The notes under the pieces were generated by a model. It did no database searches, was not told where the DNA came from, and saw only the letters and a program-made list of their open reading frames with translations. 64,000 nucleotides of DNA from Paenibacillus borealis (GTDB lineage: Bacteria; Bacillota; Bacilli; Paenibacillales; Paenibacillaceae). The stretch covers positions 4,030,001 through 4,094,000 of the forward strand of contig NZ_CP009285.1 of the NCBI RefSeq assembly GCF_000758665.1, read 5' to 3'. Positions 24,755-33,759 of the stretch are shown piece after piece; the stretch's first letter is position 1, and each line of letters starts with the position of its first letter. A program made the translations under genes and the position numbers.

Positions 24755-25081
24755 ATGGATCTAATGTTTAGGAATATCGGGCTGTTCACAGTCATCACAA
24801 CACTGCTGGTACTGATCAAGAAGAGATACGACTGGATCTATCTGCAGCAGGAAGGCAGCTATGAGGACAACACTGTGTATAAAGCAGCGGACCTGTTCGC
24901 TAATGGAGCGCCTCCCGGGGAAGTCAGGGCGATTCTTGCAACCAGTTTCGAGTTCGACCCGAAGGGGACGGAGCAGATTCTTGCCCGGGCGCTGCCCCGC
25001 AGAATGGAACCGGACGGGGGCCATCGGGCTTTTATCCAGGCTGTCAATGAGGTGCTGGGTGATGAGATTTACCGCTCTTAA
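24755..25081 (+). CDS. Small membrane protein of unknown function in the kdp locus, 108 aa
   Basis: I do not recognise this gene. Residues 1-22 (MDLMFRNIGLFTVITTLLVLIKK) form one membrane helix. The remaining soluble part is acidic, with YKAADLFANGAPPGEVRAIL and FDPKGTEQILARALP, which suggest a helical domain. The frame is open from 24575, but the predicted transcription start is near 24723, so a start at ATG 24755 (AGAAGG 8 nt before) or ATG 24749 is required. Its promoter repeats that of kdpF, and its stop codon lies inside the next KdpE box. It is therefore expected to be induced with the Kdp pump, perhaps as an accessory or a regulator of KdpD. Confidence 0.7.
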   Translation: MDLMFRNIGLFTVITTLLVLIKKRYDWIYLQQEGSYEDNTVYKAADLFANGAPPGEVRAILATSFEFDPKGTEQILARALPRRMEPDGGHRAFIQAVNEVLGDEIYRS

Positions 25082-25141
25082 TGTCATCTTAATACGCCTG
25101 CTGAAACCCTAACCCTGAACTAACGGGAGAAATGGTACGCT
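25077..25141 (+). promoter_or_regulatory. Predicted KdpE box and promoter of the kdpFABC operon
   Basis: CTTAATG (25077-25083) and CTTAATA (25088-25094), 11-bp period, then TGGTACGCT with the -10 hexamer at 25136-25141, 42 nt after the second heptamer. Transcription should begin near 25148. The sequence between (AACCCTAACCCTGAACTAACG) is nearly that of the upstream copy. Confidence 0.7.
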
Positions 25142-25200
25142 AGACCGGAAGTTACAAGAGAGAGATTCTATATTAATTAGGATGAGGAGTGGCAAAGACG

Positions 25201-25308
25201 ATGATGGATGTGTATATGACGGTGGCTTTGGCAGCAGTATTCGTTTTGTTCTATGCGTTCGTGCAATGGTGCGGCCATGTGGTGGATGAACAAGGGGGGA
25301 CTGAGTGA
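25201..25308 (+). CDS. 35-residue membrane peptide before kdpF
   Basis: ATG 25201, preceded by GAGGAG, opens a 35-codon frame: MMDVYMTVALAAVFVLFYAF then VQWCGHVVDEQGGTE. It is one hydrophobic helix with a short polar tail containing Cys and His. Its stop (TGA 25306-25308) overlaps the ATG of kdpF by one base, so the two are translationally coupled. It may be a second small subunit or assembly factor for KdpABC. No named family is claimed. Confidence 0.65.
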   Translation: MMDVYMTVALAAVFVLFYAFVQWCGHVVDEQGGTE

Positions 25309-25385
25309 TGACGGTAGTCCTTGCGGCGACGTTACTTCTGTTTCTGTATCTGGTTTATGCTTTGATTCATCCGGAGAAATTTTAA
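25308..25385 (+). CDS. kdpF: KdpF, small subunit of the potassium-transporting ATPase, 25 aa
   Basis: The 25-residue product MTVVLAATLLLFLYLVYALI-HPEKF has the KdpF form: one hydrophobic helix followed by the short motif Y-A-L-(I/L)-(H/R)-PE-(K/R)-F. KdpF is a lipid-like helix that stabilises the KdpABC complex in the membrane. It is coupled to the preceding 35-residue gene and lies 282 nt before kdpA, an unusually large gap filled by a hairpin repeat. Confidence 0.85.
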   Translation: MTVVLAATLLLFLYLVYALIHPEKF

Positions 25386-25434
25386 AAAGGGGGCTGTACA
25401 AAAAGATCTAAAATCAGTGTCATAAAGGTTAGTC

Positions 25435-25569
25435 GTGACTGCGTGAATATTTGGACTTCCGGCCGCTGTTGTCATCAGATTTCTTGATTTATACCGCTGA
25501 TCGCGGTGGAAATCCGCTGACAAAGGCGTACGCATTCGCTCCTACAGTTCCAAATATCCCCTCCGTCAC
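25435..25569. repeat. 135-bp imperfect inverted repeat between kdpF and kdpA
   Basis: The ends GTGAC...ATATTTGGA and TCCAAATAT...GTCAC are inverted copies; inner arms TTGTCATCAGATTTC and GAAATCCGCTGACAA also pair, and CCGC/GCGG forms a third pair in the centre. The whole segment can fold into one long RNA hairpin. No coding potential is seen. From memory it resembles short dispersed repeats of Paenibacillus genomes (MITE/REP-like); copy number could not be tested. Confidence 0.6.
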
Positions 25570-25667
25570 TTTACCTTATAACGTTGATTTTTAATCTATT
25601 GATACAGTATGGAGAGAGTAGGCAAGAAAGAAATGAAGGTTAGTTTGTATATTGAGGAGGGTCATCC

Positions 25668-27344
25668 GTGGGTATTGTGCAAATTGTAGCAGTTATTCTA
25701 ATTCTGGTGCTGCTGGTGAAACCGGTAGGAACTTATCTATATCATGTATTCTCAGGTGAACCGAACCGGACAGACCGGATCTTCGGCGGTACAGAGAGAG
25801 GCATTTACCGTCTGATCGGGCTGAAGCAGCGGGGCGGGATGTCCTGGAAGAAATATGCGGTCAGCTTCATTGCAACGAATATTGTCCTGGTTGCTTTCAG
25901 TTACATCCTTCTGCGGCTGCAGAAGGGGCTTCCGCTCAACCCGGGCGGGATTGGTAATATGGAAGAGACGCTCTCCTTCAATACGGTGATCAGCTTCATT
26001 ACCAATACGAATCTCCAGCATTACAGCGGGGAGACAGGCGTGTCCTACTTCTCGCAGATGGCGGTTATGACAATGCTGATGTTCACCTCGGCGGCCAGCG
26101 GATTCTCGGTAGCAGTCGCTTTTGTCAGAGGGATTACAGGGCGCAGCTCGGTGGGGAACTTCTTCGAAGACTTCGTCAAAGCGCATATCCGGGTCTTCAT
26201 TCCGCTTGCGCTGCTTGTAACAATGGCGCTTGTTGCGCTTCATGTGCCGCAGACACTGAAACCTACACTTGAGGTTACAACGCTCGAAGGACAGAGCCAG
26301 CAGATTGCGATCGGGCCGATTGCCTCACTGGAGTCCATTAAGCATATCGGAACGAACGGCGGGGGCTTCTTCGGGGCGAACTCGGCGCATCCTTTTGAGA
26401 ACCCGAGCCCGCTGAGCAATGTGCTGGAGATTCTCTCGATGTGGCTGCTGCCTGCTTCCCTGCCGTATATGTACGGGAAGTTTGCCAAGAACAAACGTCA
26501 GGGCTGGATGGTTTTCAGTGCGATGATGACGTTGTTCGTATTGTTGCTCGGGCTGAATTATGCTGCTGAAAGTGCGGGTAATCCGGCGGTTAACGCGATG
26601 GGCATTGATGCCTCGCAAGGCAGTATGGAAGGGAAAGAGGTGCGGTTCGGAATTGCGCAATCTGCTCTGTTCACTACAGTTACGACGGCTGCTACAACCG
26701 GCAGTGTGAACAATATGCATGATACGCTGACGCCGCTTGGCAGCATTACGCCTCTGACACTGATGATGCTGAATAACGTGTTTGGCGGCAAGGGGGTCGG
26801 GCTGGTCAATATGCTGATGTATGCTATACTCGGCGTCTTCCTGTGCGGGCTGATGGTTGGCCGGACGCCGGAATTCCTTGGACGGAAGATCGAGGCGAGG
26901 GAAATGAAGCTGATTGCCATTGCCATTCTGATCCATCCGCTGATTATTCTGGTTCCGACTGCCGCTGCTTTTCTGACTGACCTTGGTCAGGGGAGTATCA
27001 GCAACCCCGGATTCCACGGGATGACCCAGGTTCTGTATGAATATGTATCCTCTGCCGCCAATAACGGCTCGGGCTTTGAAGGACTGGCCGATAATACCTC
27101 CTTCTGGAATATCACAACGGGTATCGTCATGCTGCTGGGCCGGTATGTCTCGATTATCGCCATGCTGGCGGTTGCAGGTTCACTGCTGCGTAAGAAGCCG
27201 GTGCCGGAGACGATTGGTACCTTCCGTACGGATAACGGACTGTTCACCGGAATACTGATTGGTACGGTGCTGATTATAGGTGCGCTGACCTTCTTGCCGG
27301 TTATTGTCCTCGGTCCAATTGCAGAATATTTGACTTTACGGTAG
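25668..27344 (+). CDS. kdpA: KdpA, potassium-translocating subunit, 558 aa
   Basis: KdpA is the channel-like subunit that carries K+ selectivity filters. The selectivity regions are visible as [43 protein letters not shown] and [11 protein letters not shown]. About ten membrane helices and the length of 558 agree with the family. It begins with GTG after GAGGAGGG. The 17-nt gap to kdpB keeps them in one operon. Confidence 0.97.
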   Translation: MGIVQIVAVILILVLLVKPVGTYLYHVFSGEPNRTDRIFGGTERGIYRLIGLKQRGGMSWKKYAVSFIATNIVLVAFSYILLRLQKGLPLNPGGIGNMEETLSFNTVISFITNTNLQHYSGETGVSYFSQMAVMTMLMFTSAASGFSVAVAFVRGITGRSSVGNFFEDFVKAHIRVFIPLALLVTMALVALHVPQTLKPTLEVTTLEGQSQQIAIGPIASLESIKHIGTNGGGFFGANSAHPFENPSPLSNVLEILSMWLLPASLPYMYGKFAKNKRQGWMVFSAMMTLFVLLLGLNYAAESAGNPAVNAMGIDASQGSMEGKEVRFGIAQSALFTTVTTAATTGSVNNMHDTLTPLGSITPLTLMMLNNVFGGKGVGLVNMLMYAILGVFLCGLMVGRTPEFLGRKIEAREMKLIAIAILIHPLIILVPTAAAFLTDLGQGSISNPGFHGMTQVLYEYVSSAANNGSGFEGLADNTSFWNITTGIVMLLGRYVSIIAMLAVAGSLLRKKPVPETIGTFRTDNGLFTGILIGTVLIIGALTFLPVIVLGPIAEYLTLR

Positions 27345-27361
27345 GAGAGGGAGAGAAGAAG

Positions 27362-29395
27362 ATGAGTACTGTTCAAAGAAAAAAACTGCTGACGGGTCCT
27401 ATACTTCTAAGTGCGGCCAAAGACAGTTTCGTGAAGCTTAATCCGGTTACCCTAATGAAGAATCCGGTCATGTTCGTAGTTGAGGTTGGTACGGTAATCG
27501 TACTGCTCATGGTGCTGGCACCAGGCTACTTCAATGCGGAGCATTCAGTAGGTTTCAATATTTCGGTATTCTTCATCCTGCTGTTCACGGTGCTGTTCGC
27601 TAACTTCGCCGAAGCACTGGCTGAGGGGCGGGGTAAAGCGCAAGCCGATTCGCTGAAAAAAACGAAGCAGGACATCACAGCCAATAAGCTGGCGGGAACA
27701 GCGGTTAAGCAGGTCCCGGCTTCTGAGCTGCGCAAAGGTGACGTTGTTGTCGTCAGTCAGGGGGAAATGATTCCCGGTGACGGTGAAGTGATTGAAGGCT
27801 TGGCCTCTGTAGATGAATCGGCGATTACCGGAGAATCGGCGCCGGTCATTAAGGAAGCCGGAGGCGACTTCGGATCCGTTACAGGCGGCACCCGTGTAGT
27901 CAGTGACCAGATCAAGGTGCGGATTACGAGTGATCCGGGCGAATCCTTCCTGGACCGGATGATCTCGCTGGTTGAAGGAGCGAAACGCCAGAAGACACCG
28001 AATGAAATTGCCCTGAACACCCTGCTCATCAGCTTGACGATAATCTTCCTGATCGTTGTAGTTACGCTGCGTCCAATCGCTGATTACATCGGCGTTCAGC
28101 TGGAGATTCCGGTGATGATTGCTCTTCTGGTCTGTCTGATCCCGACTACCATCGGCGGACTACTGTCAGCCATCGGAATTGCCGGAATGGACCGCGTTAC
28201 CCAGTTCAATGTGCTGGCAATGTCCGGTAAAGCGGTGGAAGCGGCCGGGGATATCAACACAATGATCCTTGATAAAACCGGGACGATTACCTTCGGCAAC
28301 CGGATGGCGAGTGAATTCGTCACGGCAGGCGGAGCGTCAGGCACTGAGCTTGCCGCCTGGGCGGCGGTCAGCTCGCTGAAGGATGAGACCCCGGAAGGGC
28401 GCTCCGTACTGGAGCTGGCCAAGAAGCTGGAGCTCAGCTACGACAGCAGTCTTGCAGAAGGCGGAGCATTCGTCGAATTCAGGGCAGAGACACGGATGAG
28501 TGGTATTGATCTGCGGGACGGGCGCCTGGTGCGCAAGGGAGCAGTGGATTCCGTGAAGAAATGGGTAATCGCCCAGGGTGGCGTAGTACCAGCTGATCTG
28601 GACAGCAACTCGGATGCAATAGCCCGGTTAGGCGGCACACCGCTTGCGGTTGCAGTAGATGACCGGATCTACGGGCTGATCTACCTGAAGGACACGGTTA
28701 AACCCGGCATGAAGGAACGCTTCGATGAACTGCGCAGCATGGGAATCAAGACGATCATGTGCACAGGGGATAATCCGCTGACAGCGGCCACCATTGCCCG
28801 CGAAGCCGGAGTCGATGATTTCATTGCCGAGAGTACTCCGGAAGACAAGATCGCCGTCATCCGCCGCGAGCAGAATGAAGGCAAGCTTGTAGCCATGACC
28901 GGTGATGGAACCAACGATGCACCTGCACTGGCACAAGCCGATGTGGGGCTGGCGATGAACAGCGGAACGACCGCTGCCAAGGAAGCCGCCAATATGGTCG
29001 ATCTGGATTCCGATCCCTCCAAGATCATTGAGGTTGTAGCGATCGGGAAGCAGCTGCTAATGACCCGCGGTGCGCTGACCACCTTCAGTATCGCCAACGA
29101 TATAGCCAAGTATTTCGCCATCATCCCGGCGATGTTCACACTGGCGATTCCGGAGATGGAGGCCCTCAATGTAATGGGACTCGGCTCCCCAAGCTCCGCG
29201 ATTATCTCTGCACTGATCTTCAACGCCATCATTATCCCGCTGCTGATTCCGCTGGCTATGCGCGGGGTCTCCTACAAGCCGATGAGCTCGACCAAGCTCC
29301 TGGCGCGGAATATAGTCATCTATGGGCTTGGCGGCGTTGTTGTTCCATTCGCAGGCATCAAGCTGATTGATATGATTGTTAGGATTTGGATTTAG
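27362..29395 (+). CDS. kdpB: KdpB, P-type ATPase subunit, 677 aa
   Basis: KdpB is the ATP-hydrolysing P-type subunit. The phosphorylation motif DKTGT starts at Asp304; ITGESAPV is the actuator loop; [18 protein letters not shown] is the hinge; and [19 protein letters not shown] surrounds the membrane helix 4 site. The length is usual. Its partner genes kdpA and kdpC flank it within 45 nt. Confidence 0.97.
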   Translation: MSTVQRKKLLTGPILLSAAKDSFVKLNPVTLMKNPVMFVVEVGTVIVLLMVLAPGYFNAEHSVGFNISVFFILLFTVLFANFAEALAEGRGKAQADSLKKTKQDITANKLAGTAVKQVPASELRKGDVVVVSQGEMIPGDGEVIEGLASVDESAITGESAPVIKEAGGDFGSVTGGTRVVSDQIKVRITSDPGESFLDRMISLVEGAKRQKTPNEIALNTLLISLTIIFLIVVVTLRPIADYIGVQLEIPVMIALLVCLIPTTIGGLLSAIGIAGMDRVTQFNVLAMSGKAVEAAGDINTMILDKTGTITFGNRMASEFVTAGGASGTELAAWAAVSSLKDETPEGRSVLELAKKLELSYDSSLAEGGAFVEFRAETRMSGIDLRDGRLVRKGAVDSVKKWVIAQGGVVPADLDSNSDAIARLGGTPLAVAVDDRIYGLIYLKDTVKPGMKERFDELRSMGIKTIMCTGDNPLTAATIAREAGVDDFIAESTPEDKIAVIRREQNEGKLVAMTGDGTNDAPALAQADVGLAMNSGTTAAKEAANMVDLDSDPSKIIEVVAIGKQLLMTRGALTTFSIANDIAKYFAIIPAMFTLAIPEMEALNVMGLGSPSSAIISALIFNAIIIPLLIPLAMRGVSYKPMSSTKLLARNIVIYGLGGVVVPFAGIKLIDMIVRIWI

Positions 29396-29437
29396 TGAAC
29401 TAGCACACGATTGAATTCTTAAGGAGGCAACACCATC

Positions 29438-30061
29438 ATGGACAATTCCAATAAAGAGACTGCCGAAGAGCAGCTTTCACCTTCAAAAGGTGCTTATTTC
29501 TTCACTATCATACGGCTAAGCGCGGTATTCATAGTACTCTGCGGAATCATTTATCCGCTGGCATCTACGGCACTTGCCCAAGTGCTAATGCCTTCGCAGG
29601 CGAACGGAAGCCTGCTGAAGAATCCGGCCGGTGAGGTAGTCGGTTCTGAGCTCATCGGGCAGAATTTCACGGACCAGGCGTTGTTCCAGAGCCGAGTATC
29701 CAGCATTGAATACAAGGCTGAAGCCTCGGGTTCGAATAACTACGGGCCGTCTAACCCTGACATGCTGCAGCGCATAAGTGATTCTATTGCCCAATGGAAG
29801 CTGGACAATCCCGGTGTACCCGTCAGTGAGCTGCCGGCAGATCTGGTCACGAACTCCGGTTCAGGTCTCGATCCGCATATTTCACCGGCTGCGGCTATCG
29901 TGCAGATTCCCAGAATCAGCAATTTGACCGGAATCCCCGCTGAAACACTTAACGCGCTGGTGTCTGAACATACCGAAGGCCGTGATCTGGGACTATTCGG
30001 TGAGGAGCGTGTCAATGTACTGAAGCTGAATCTGGCATTAACGCAAATCAAAGGAAAGTAA
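29438..30061 (+). CDS. kdpC: KdpC, potassium-transporting ATPase subunit C, 207 aa
   Basis: One N-terminal membrane helix ([20 protein letters not shown]) is followed by the extracellular domain with [17 protein letters not shown] and [27 protein letters not shown], the conserved KdpC block. KdpC stabilises the complex and raises nucleotide affinity. RBS AAGGAGG precedes the ATG. A long hairpin without T run lies after the stop. Confidence 0.97.
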   Translation: MDNSNKETAEEQLSPSKGAYFFTIIRLSAVFIVLCGIIYPLASTALAQVLMPSQANGSLLKNPAGEVVGSELIGQNFTDQALFQSRVSSIEYKAEASGSNNYGPSNPDMLQRISDSIAQWKLDNPGVPVSELPADLVTNSGSGLDPHISPAAAIVQIPRISNLTGIPAETLNALVSEHTEGRDLGLFGEERVNVLKLNLALTQIKGK

Positions 30062-30071
30062 TACTGGTCTG

Positions 30072-30102
30072 GACCCTGCCCGTAAGCTATACGGGCAGGG
30101 TC
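30072..30102 (+). other. 13-bp perfect hairpin between kdpC and the tandem KdpD-like gene
   Basis: GACCCTGCCCGTA and TACGGGCAGGGTC pair perfectly around AGCTA but are followed by ATTTCC, not a T run. It is more likely an mRNA 3' stabiliser or partial terminator than a full stop, so the next gene may be expressed at a lower level from the same transcript. Confidence 0.65.
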
Positions 30103-30138
30103 ATTTCCGGTTAGCCCTGGGGGAGAGGAGGTTAACTT

Positions 30139-32460
30139 ATGGCACCTTATAAACGCAAGTCACCGGAGGAAATCCTCTACTCCATTTATCAGCTGCAGCG
30201 GGGACGGCTCAAGATTATCATCGGCTCGGTCAGCGGATCTGGCAAAACCTATCATATGCTGGAGGAAGGCAAGCTGCTTAAGCATCAGGGTATAGATGTA
30301 GTAATCAGTGCAGTATCGACCATGGGACGTACGGAAACCGTTCAGCAGCTTGGTACTTTGGAGCGGGTTCCGAGCATCCACTGGCGGAAGGATGGGAAGG
30401 AGGAGAAGGATCTTCCGCTGGATGCTCTGCTGGAGCGTAATCCTGAGGTGCTGCTGGTCGATGGCCTGGCGCACCGCAACCGTGAAGGCGCCAGGTTCCC
30501 GACACGGCTGGAGGACATCCGTTATCTGATGGATCAGGGGATCAGCGTGATTACTACCATTAATGTCTACGAGCTTGCGGGTGTTGGCGAGAAGATCTAT
30601 GAGATGACCGGCATCCGTGCAGAAGAAACTGTACCGCTGAACACCTTGGAATTCGCGGACGAGGTTCGTCTGATTGATGTCTCTCCCGAAACCATTCTGA
30701 AGCGGATCGAAGAAGGGGTACTCGGAGAAGGCTCGCATCCGGCACTCTCCCGCCGGGGTAATCTTGGCGTACTCCGCGAGCTGTCTCTGCGGCTGATGGC
30801 GGAAGGGGTCAACGATTCCCTGGAGAAACACCGGGAAGCCGAGGGGCTGATCGGCCCTTCCGGCGCAACAGAGCGGATTCTTGTATCCGCGCAGTATCAC
30901 TGGAATGGGTCACTCTATATCAGAAGGGGGCAGCAGATCGCCAAACGGCTGAACGGAGACCTCATTATCGTTACATTTCTTGTGCGCAGCCGTCCGCTGA
31001 CCAAGGATCAGCAGGTATTCAAACGCTCCATTCTCAAGCTGACAGAGCGGATCAATGCCAGGTTTGAAGAGCTGGAGGTGATCCGCCTGCGGCTGCTGCC
31101 CTCGATGCTCGTGCGTTATGCAATTCAGAACAATGTCACCCGGATTGTCATGGGCCATTCGCAGAAAAGCCGCTGGCAGGAGAAATGGCATGGCTCCATT
31201 GCCAGCCGTGTGCTGAGGCGGACGCGGAATATTGATGTGTTCCTGATGGCAGACCGCGCTGAACGGGACGGGGAGCGGATTCTGCCGGTCCGCTCGGCCC
31301 CTAAGGGAACAGAGGAGCCCTTCCACCGCTTAACCAGCCAGGAGCTGGAGCAGCGGATTGAGAAGATCCGCCGTGGAACCTTCAAGGTCTATATCGGAGC
31401 AGCTCCGGGAGTAGGCAAAACCTACAAAATGCTGCAGGAAGGGAATCTGCTGCTGAACAAAGGAATTGATGTTGTAGTGGGGCTGCTGGAAACCCACGGC
31501 AGGCTGGAAACGAAGGGGCAGGTGGGCGGATTAACGATGATCCCGAGAGCACAGATTCACTACCAGTCCACCGAACTTACGGAGATGGATACGGAGGCGA
31601 TCCTAGCCCGGCATCCCGAGGTAGTGCTGGTGGATGAGCTTGCCCATACCAATGTTCCCGGAAGTAAGACCAAGAAACGTTATGAGGATGTAATCAAGCT
31701 GCTGGAGAACGGGATCTCCGTGATTACTACGGTCAATGTGCAGCATCTGGAGAGTCTGAATGATGCCGTGGAGCAGTTAACCGGTGTGCGTGTCCGCGAG
31801 ACTGTGCCGGATGCGATCCTGCGTATGGCGAGTGAGGTGGAGCTCATCGACGTTACCCCGCAGATGCTGCAGCAGCGGATGCGAGAAGGGAAGATATACG
31901 CCGCCGAGAAGGTCAATCAGGCGCTGGAGTCTTTCTTCAAGATCGGCAATCTGATCGCGCTGCGTGAGCTGGCCCTGCGCGAGATTGCCGATGATGTGGA
32001 TGAGCGGCTGGAAGCGTGGGACCGCGAACCCTCCCTGCGGGGTTCCTGGAGCAGACGGGAAGTGATCTTCGTCTGCGTAGACACAGGACCACAGGCAGAA
32101 CGCCTGATCCGCCGCGGCTTCCGCATTGCGCACCGCCTTAAGGCCGAATGGCATGTGCATTATGTACATTGTGACCGCATACGGACACCGGAAGAGCAGA
32201 AGCGGATCGATACGCTGAGACAGCTGACGGAGCGGCTGGGCGGTGTAATGGATATTACGGAGGCTGTCAGCCGCAAGCATCTGCACAAACATCTGCTGCA
32301 GCGGATGAATGAAATGCAGACGACACAGCTGATCATCGGCCAGTCGCGCAGACCTCTGTGGCGTGCGTTGTTCAAAGAAAGCTTCGTCCATTACCTGCTC
32401 CGGCATGCCCGGCATATGGATATGCTGATCGTCGCGGTTCACACTCCGATTGTTGAATGA
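30139..32460 (+). CDS. Kinase-less tandem KdpD-like protein (P-loop-USP twice), 773 aa
   Basis: The protein consists of two complete copies of the KdpD sensory unit. Copy 1 (about 20-385) has Walker A GSVSGSGKT at 29-37, VDGLAHRN and a USP domain; copy 2 (about 410-770) has Walker A GAAPGVGKT at 420-428, VDELAHTN, TTVNVQHLESL and a USP domain. No membrane helix, HisKA or HATPase domain follows. Copy 2 keeps the canonical motifs; copy 1 has lost the acidic residue after VD (Gly instead of Asp/Glu). It lies 77 nt after kdpC behind a hairpin, so it probably belongs to the Kdp regulon as a soluble sensor or a competitor of KdpD. FTAxY is absent from both USP parts. Confidence 0.85.
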   Translation: MAPYKRKSPEEILYSIYQLQRGRLKIIIGSVSGSGKTYHMLEEGKLLKHQGIDVVISAVSTMGRTETVQQLGTLERVPSIHWRKDGKEEKDLPLDALLERNPEVLLVDGLAHRNREGARFPTRLEDIRYLMDQGISVITTINVYELAGVGEKIYEMTGIRAEETVPLNTLEFADEVRLIDVSPETILKRIEEGVLGEGSHPALSRRGNLGVLRELSLRLMAEGVNDSLEKHREAEGLIGPSGATERILVSAQYHWNGSLYIRRGQQIAKRLNGDLIIVTFLVRSRPLTKDQQVFKRSILKLTERINARFEELEVIRLRLLPSMLVRYAIQNNVTRIVMGHSQKSRWQEKWHGSIASRVLRRTRNIDVFLMADRAERDGERILPVRSAPKGTEEPFHRLTSQELEQRIEKIRRGTFKVYIGAAPGVGKTYKMLQEGNLLLNKGIDVVVGLLETHGRLETKGQVGGLTMIPRAQIHYQSTELTEMDTEAILARHPEVVLVDELAHTNVPGSKTKKRYEDVIKLLENGISVITTVNVQHLESLNDAVEQLTGVRVRETVPDAILRMASEVELIDVTPQMLQQRMREGKIYAAEKVNQALESFFKIGNLIALRELALREIADDVDERLEAWDREPSLRGSWSRREVIFVCVDTGPQAERLIRRGFRIAHRLKAEWHVHYVHCDRIRTPEEQKRIDTLRQLTERLGGVMDITEAVSRKHLHKHLLQRMNEMQTTQLIIGQSRRPLWRALFKESFVHYLLRHARHMDMLIVAVHTPIVE

Positions 32461-32578
32461 AGAAGATCCGCTGGGGCTGGGCCCAAGCTCACTAATAGAC
32501 AATCACCTGCTCTATGTTCAAAAATTGACATACATGCCTTCATTGGCAATTGCGCAACCTCCCCTCTGCTGATAATCT

Positions 32579-32596
32579 AATGAACAGATGTTCATT
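32579..32596. promoter_or_regulatory. 18-bp palindrome upstream of the ketopantoate-reductase-like gene
   Basis: AATGAACA-N2-TGTTCATT, 37 nt before the chosen start. It has the form of a TetR-family operator. No regulator gene is adjacent; the promoter hexamers are not clear. Confidence 0.5.
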
Positions 32597-32632
32597 AAAG
32601 AACAAATGTTTGAAGATGAGAGGGGAATAATG

Positions 32633-33574
32633 ATGCGAATATTAGTTATTGGAGCAGGTGTGCTCGGCAGTTATTTGGCACATGTGCTGGTCCGCGGCGG
32701 GAATGACGTGACGGTGCTCGCCAGAGCGAAGAGAGCGGCCCAGCTGCAGCAGGACGGGCTGGTGATCCGGCATTATTTTCAGCGTAAAACGACTGTTGAC
32801 CGGGTGAAGGTCATTTCTGAACTGCGGACGGATGATATTTATGATCTGATCTTCGTAGTGATGAAGTACAATGACTTTCCGGCGGTGCTGCCGCTTCTGG
32901 CGGACAACCTGAGCACCAATATTGTTCTGGTCGGCAATAACGGAGATACACACGGGATGCAGCGGTTCTTCAAGGAGAATAGCCGGGCTCCGCAGAATAT
33001 AGTCTTCGGGTTTCAGCTTAGCGGAGGGATCCGGGAGAAGAACGGCCGGGTGATCAGCATCCGTATGGGCGTTCAAATGGTGCTGGGCAGTCTGGAAGGG
33101 GAGGTTCCTTTCAAGCCAGTGCTGGCGCAGGCCTTCCGGCAGACGAAATATAAGCTCGATTATCCGGAGGATATTAACGCTTGGCTATTGAGCCATATTG
33201 TTCCTATTGTAGCAATCACTTCGGTCAGCTATCTTCATAATGGCGATTTGGCAAAAGCAACAAAGGATAACGCACGCTGGAAACAAGCCGTTGCGTTGAT
33301 CGATGAAGGATTCAGCGTGCTTAACAAGCTTGGCATTAAGACGAATCCGGCAGCACTCGTAAAAGGGGTTAAGCGGCATCCGAAACTGCTCTACCAAGGC
33401 ATGAAGCTTGTTCATAAATTACCTTTCATGAAGCTGGTGGACGGCTCCTTCAGCGAGATTTCCGCACTGTATCAAGCTTTTGAGCCGCTTAAACAGCAGG
33501 CGGGATTGCCCACTCCGGCCTGGGATGATTTCAAGCAGCAAACATTCAAGAAATATGCCTTGGAGCAGAAATGA
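32633..33574 (+). CDS. Ketopantoate reductase (ApbA/PanE) family protein, 313 aa
   Basis: MRILVIGAGVLGSYLAHVLV is a dinucleotide-binding loop with GAGVLG, followed by VTVLARAKRAAQLQQDGLVI as in ApbA/PanE. The C-terminal half lacks the tidy PanE helical signature, and LVGNNGD replaces the usual QNG region, so this is a family member with unknown substrate rather than pantothenate biosynthesis PanE. ATG 32633 follows AGGGG at spacing 7; an upstream in-frame ATG at 32588 lies within the palindromic operator. It is monocistronic with a strong terminator. Confidence 0.75.
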   Translation: MRILVIGAGVLGSYLAHVLVRGGNDVTVLARAKRAAQLQQDGLVIRHYFQRKTTVDRVKVISELRTDDIYDLIFVVMKYNDFPAVLPLLADNLSTNIVLVGNNGDTHGMQRFFKENSRAPQNIVFGFQLSGGIREKNGRVISIRMGVQMVLGSLEGEVPFKPVLAQAFRQTKYKLDYPEDINAWLLSHIVPIVAITSVSYLHNGDLAKATKDNARWKQAVALIDEGFSVLNKLGIKTNPAALVKGVKRHPKLLYQGMKLVHKLPFMKLVDGSFSEISALYQAFEPLKQQAGLPTPAWDDFKQQTFKKYALEQK

Positions 33575-33619
33575 CAAACCATTTACTATCGGGAACTGTA
33601 TAATTACGCGAACCGGAAA

Positions 33620-33665
33620 CAACTCATGAAGAGACCGCTGCTGCGGTGCTTTATGAGTTGTTTTT
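33620..33665 (+). terminator. Terminator after the ketopantoate-reductase-like gene
   Basis: CAACTCAT and ATGAGTTG form the outer stem and ACCGC/GCGGT the inner one, followed by five T. Confidence 0.85.
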
Positions 33666-33675
33666 GTTATGCGGC

Positions 33676-33741
33676 TTGACAATTTCCTGATTAAGGGTAT
33701 ACATTTGTATACAAGTAAATTTTGTATACATACGTATACAA
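33676..33741 (+). promoter_or_regulatory. Promoter with two GTATAC-N4-GTATAC operators
   Basis: TTGACA (33676-33681), 16 nt, TATACA (33698-33703). Operator 1, GTATAC-ATTT-GTATAC (33697-33712), covers the -10; operator 2, TTGTATAC-ATAC-GTATACAA (33722-33741), lies 27 bp further on, centre to centre. This is a tight repressor arrangement controlling the small His-rich protein, nitroreductase and ABC exporter. The repressor is not evident in the window. Confidence 0.75.
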
Positions 33742-33759
33742 CAGAAGGAGGAGAGTAAC

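Noticed and set aside
25386..25434. Possible insertion-element end (GGGGCTGTACAAAAAGATC) after kdpF
   Set aside because: Looks like the end of a small element, but no matching inverted end or target duplication was found nearby.
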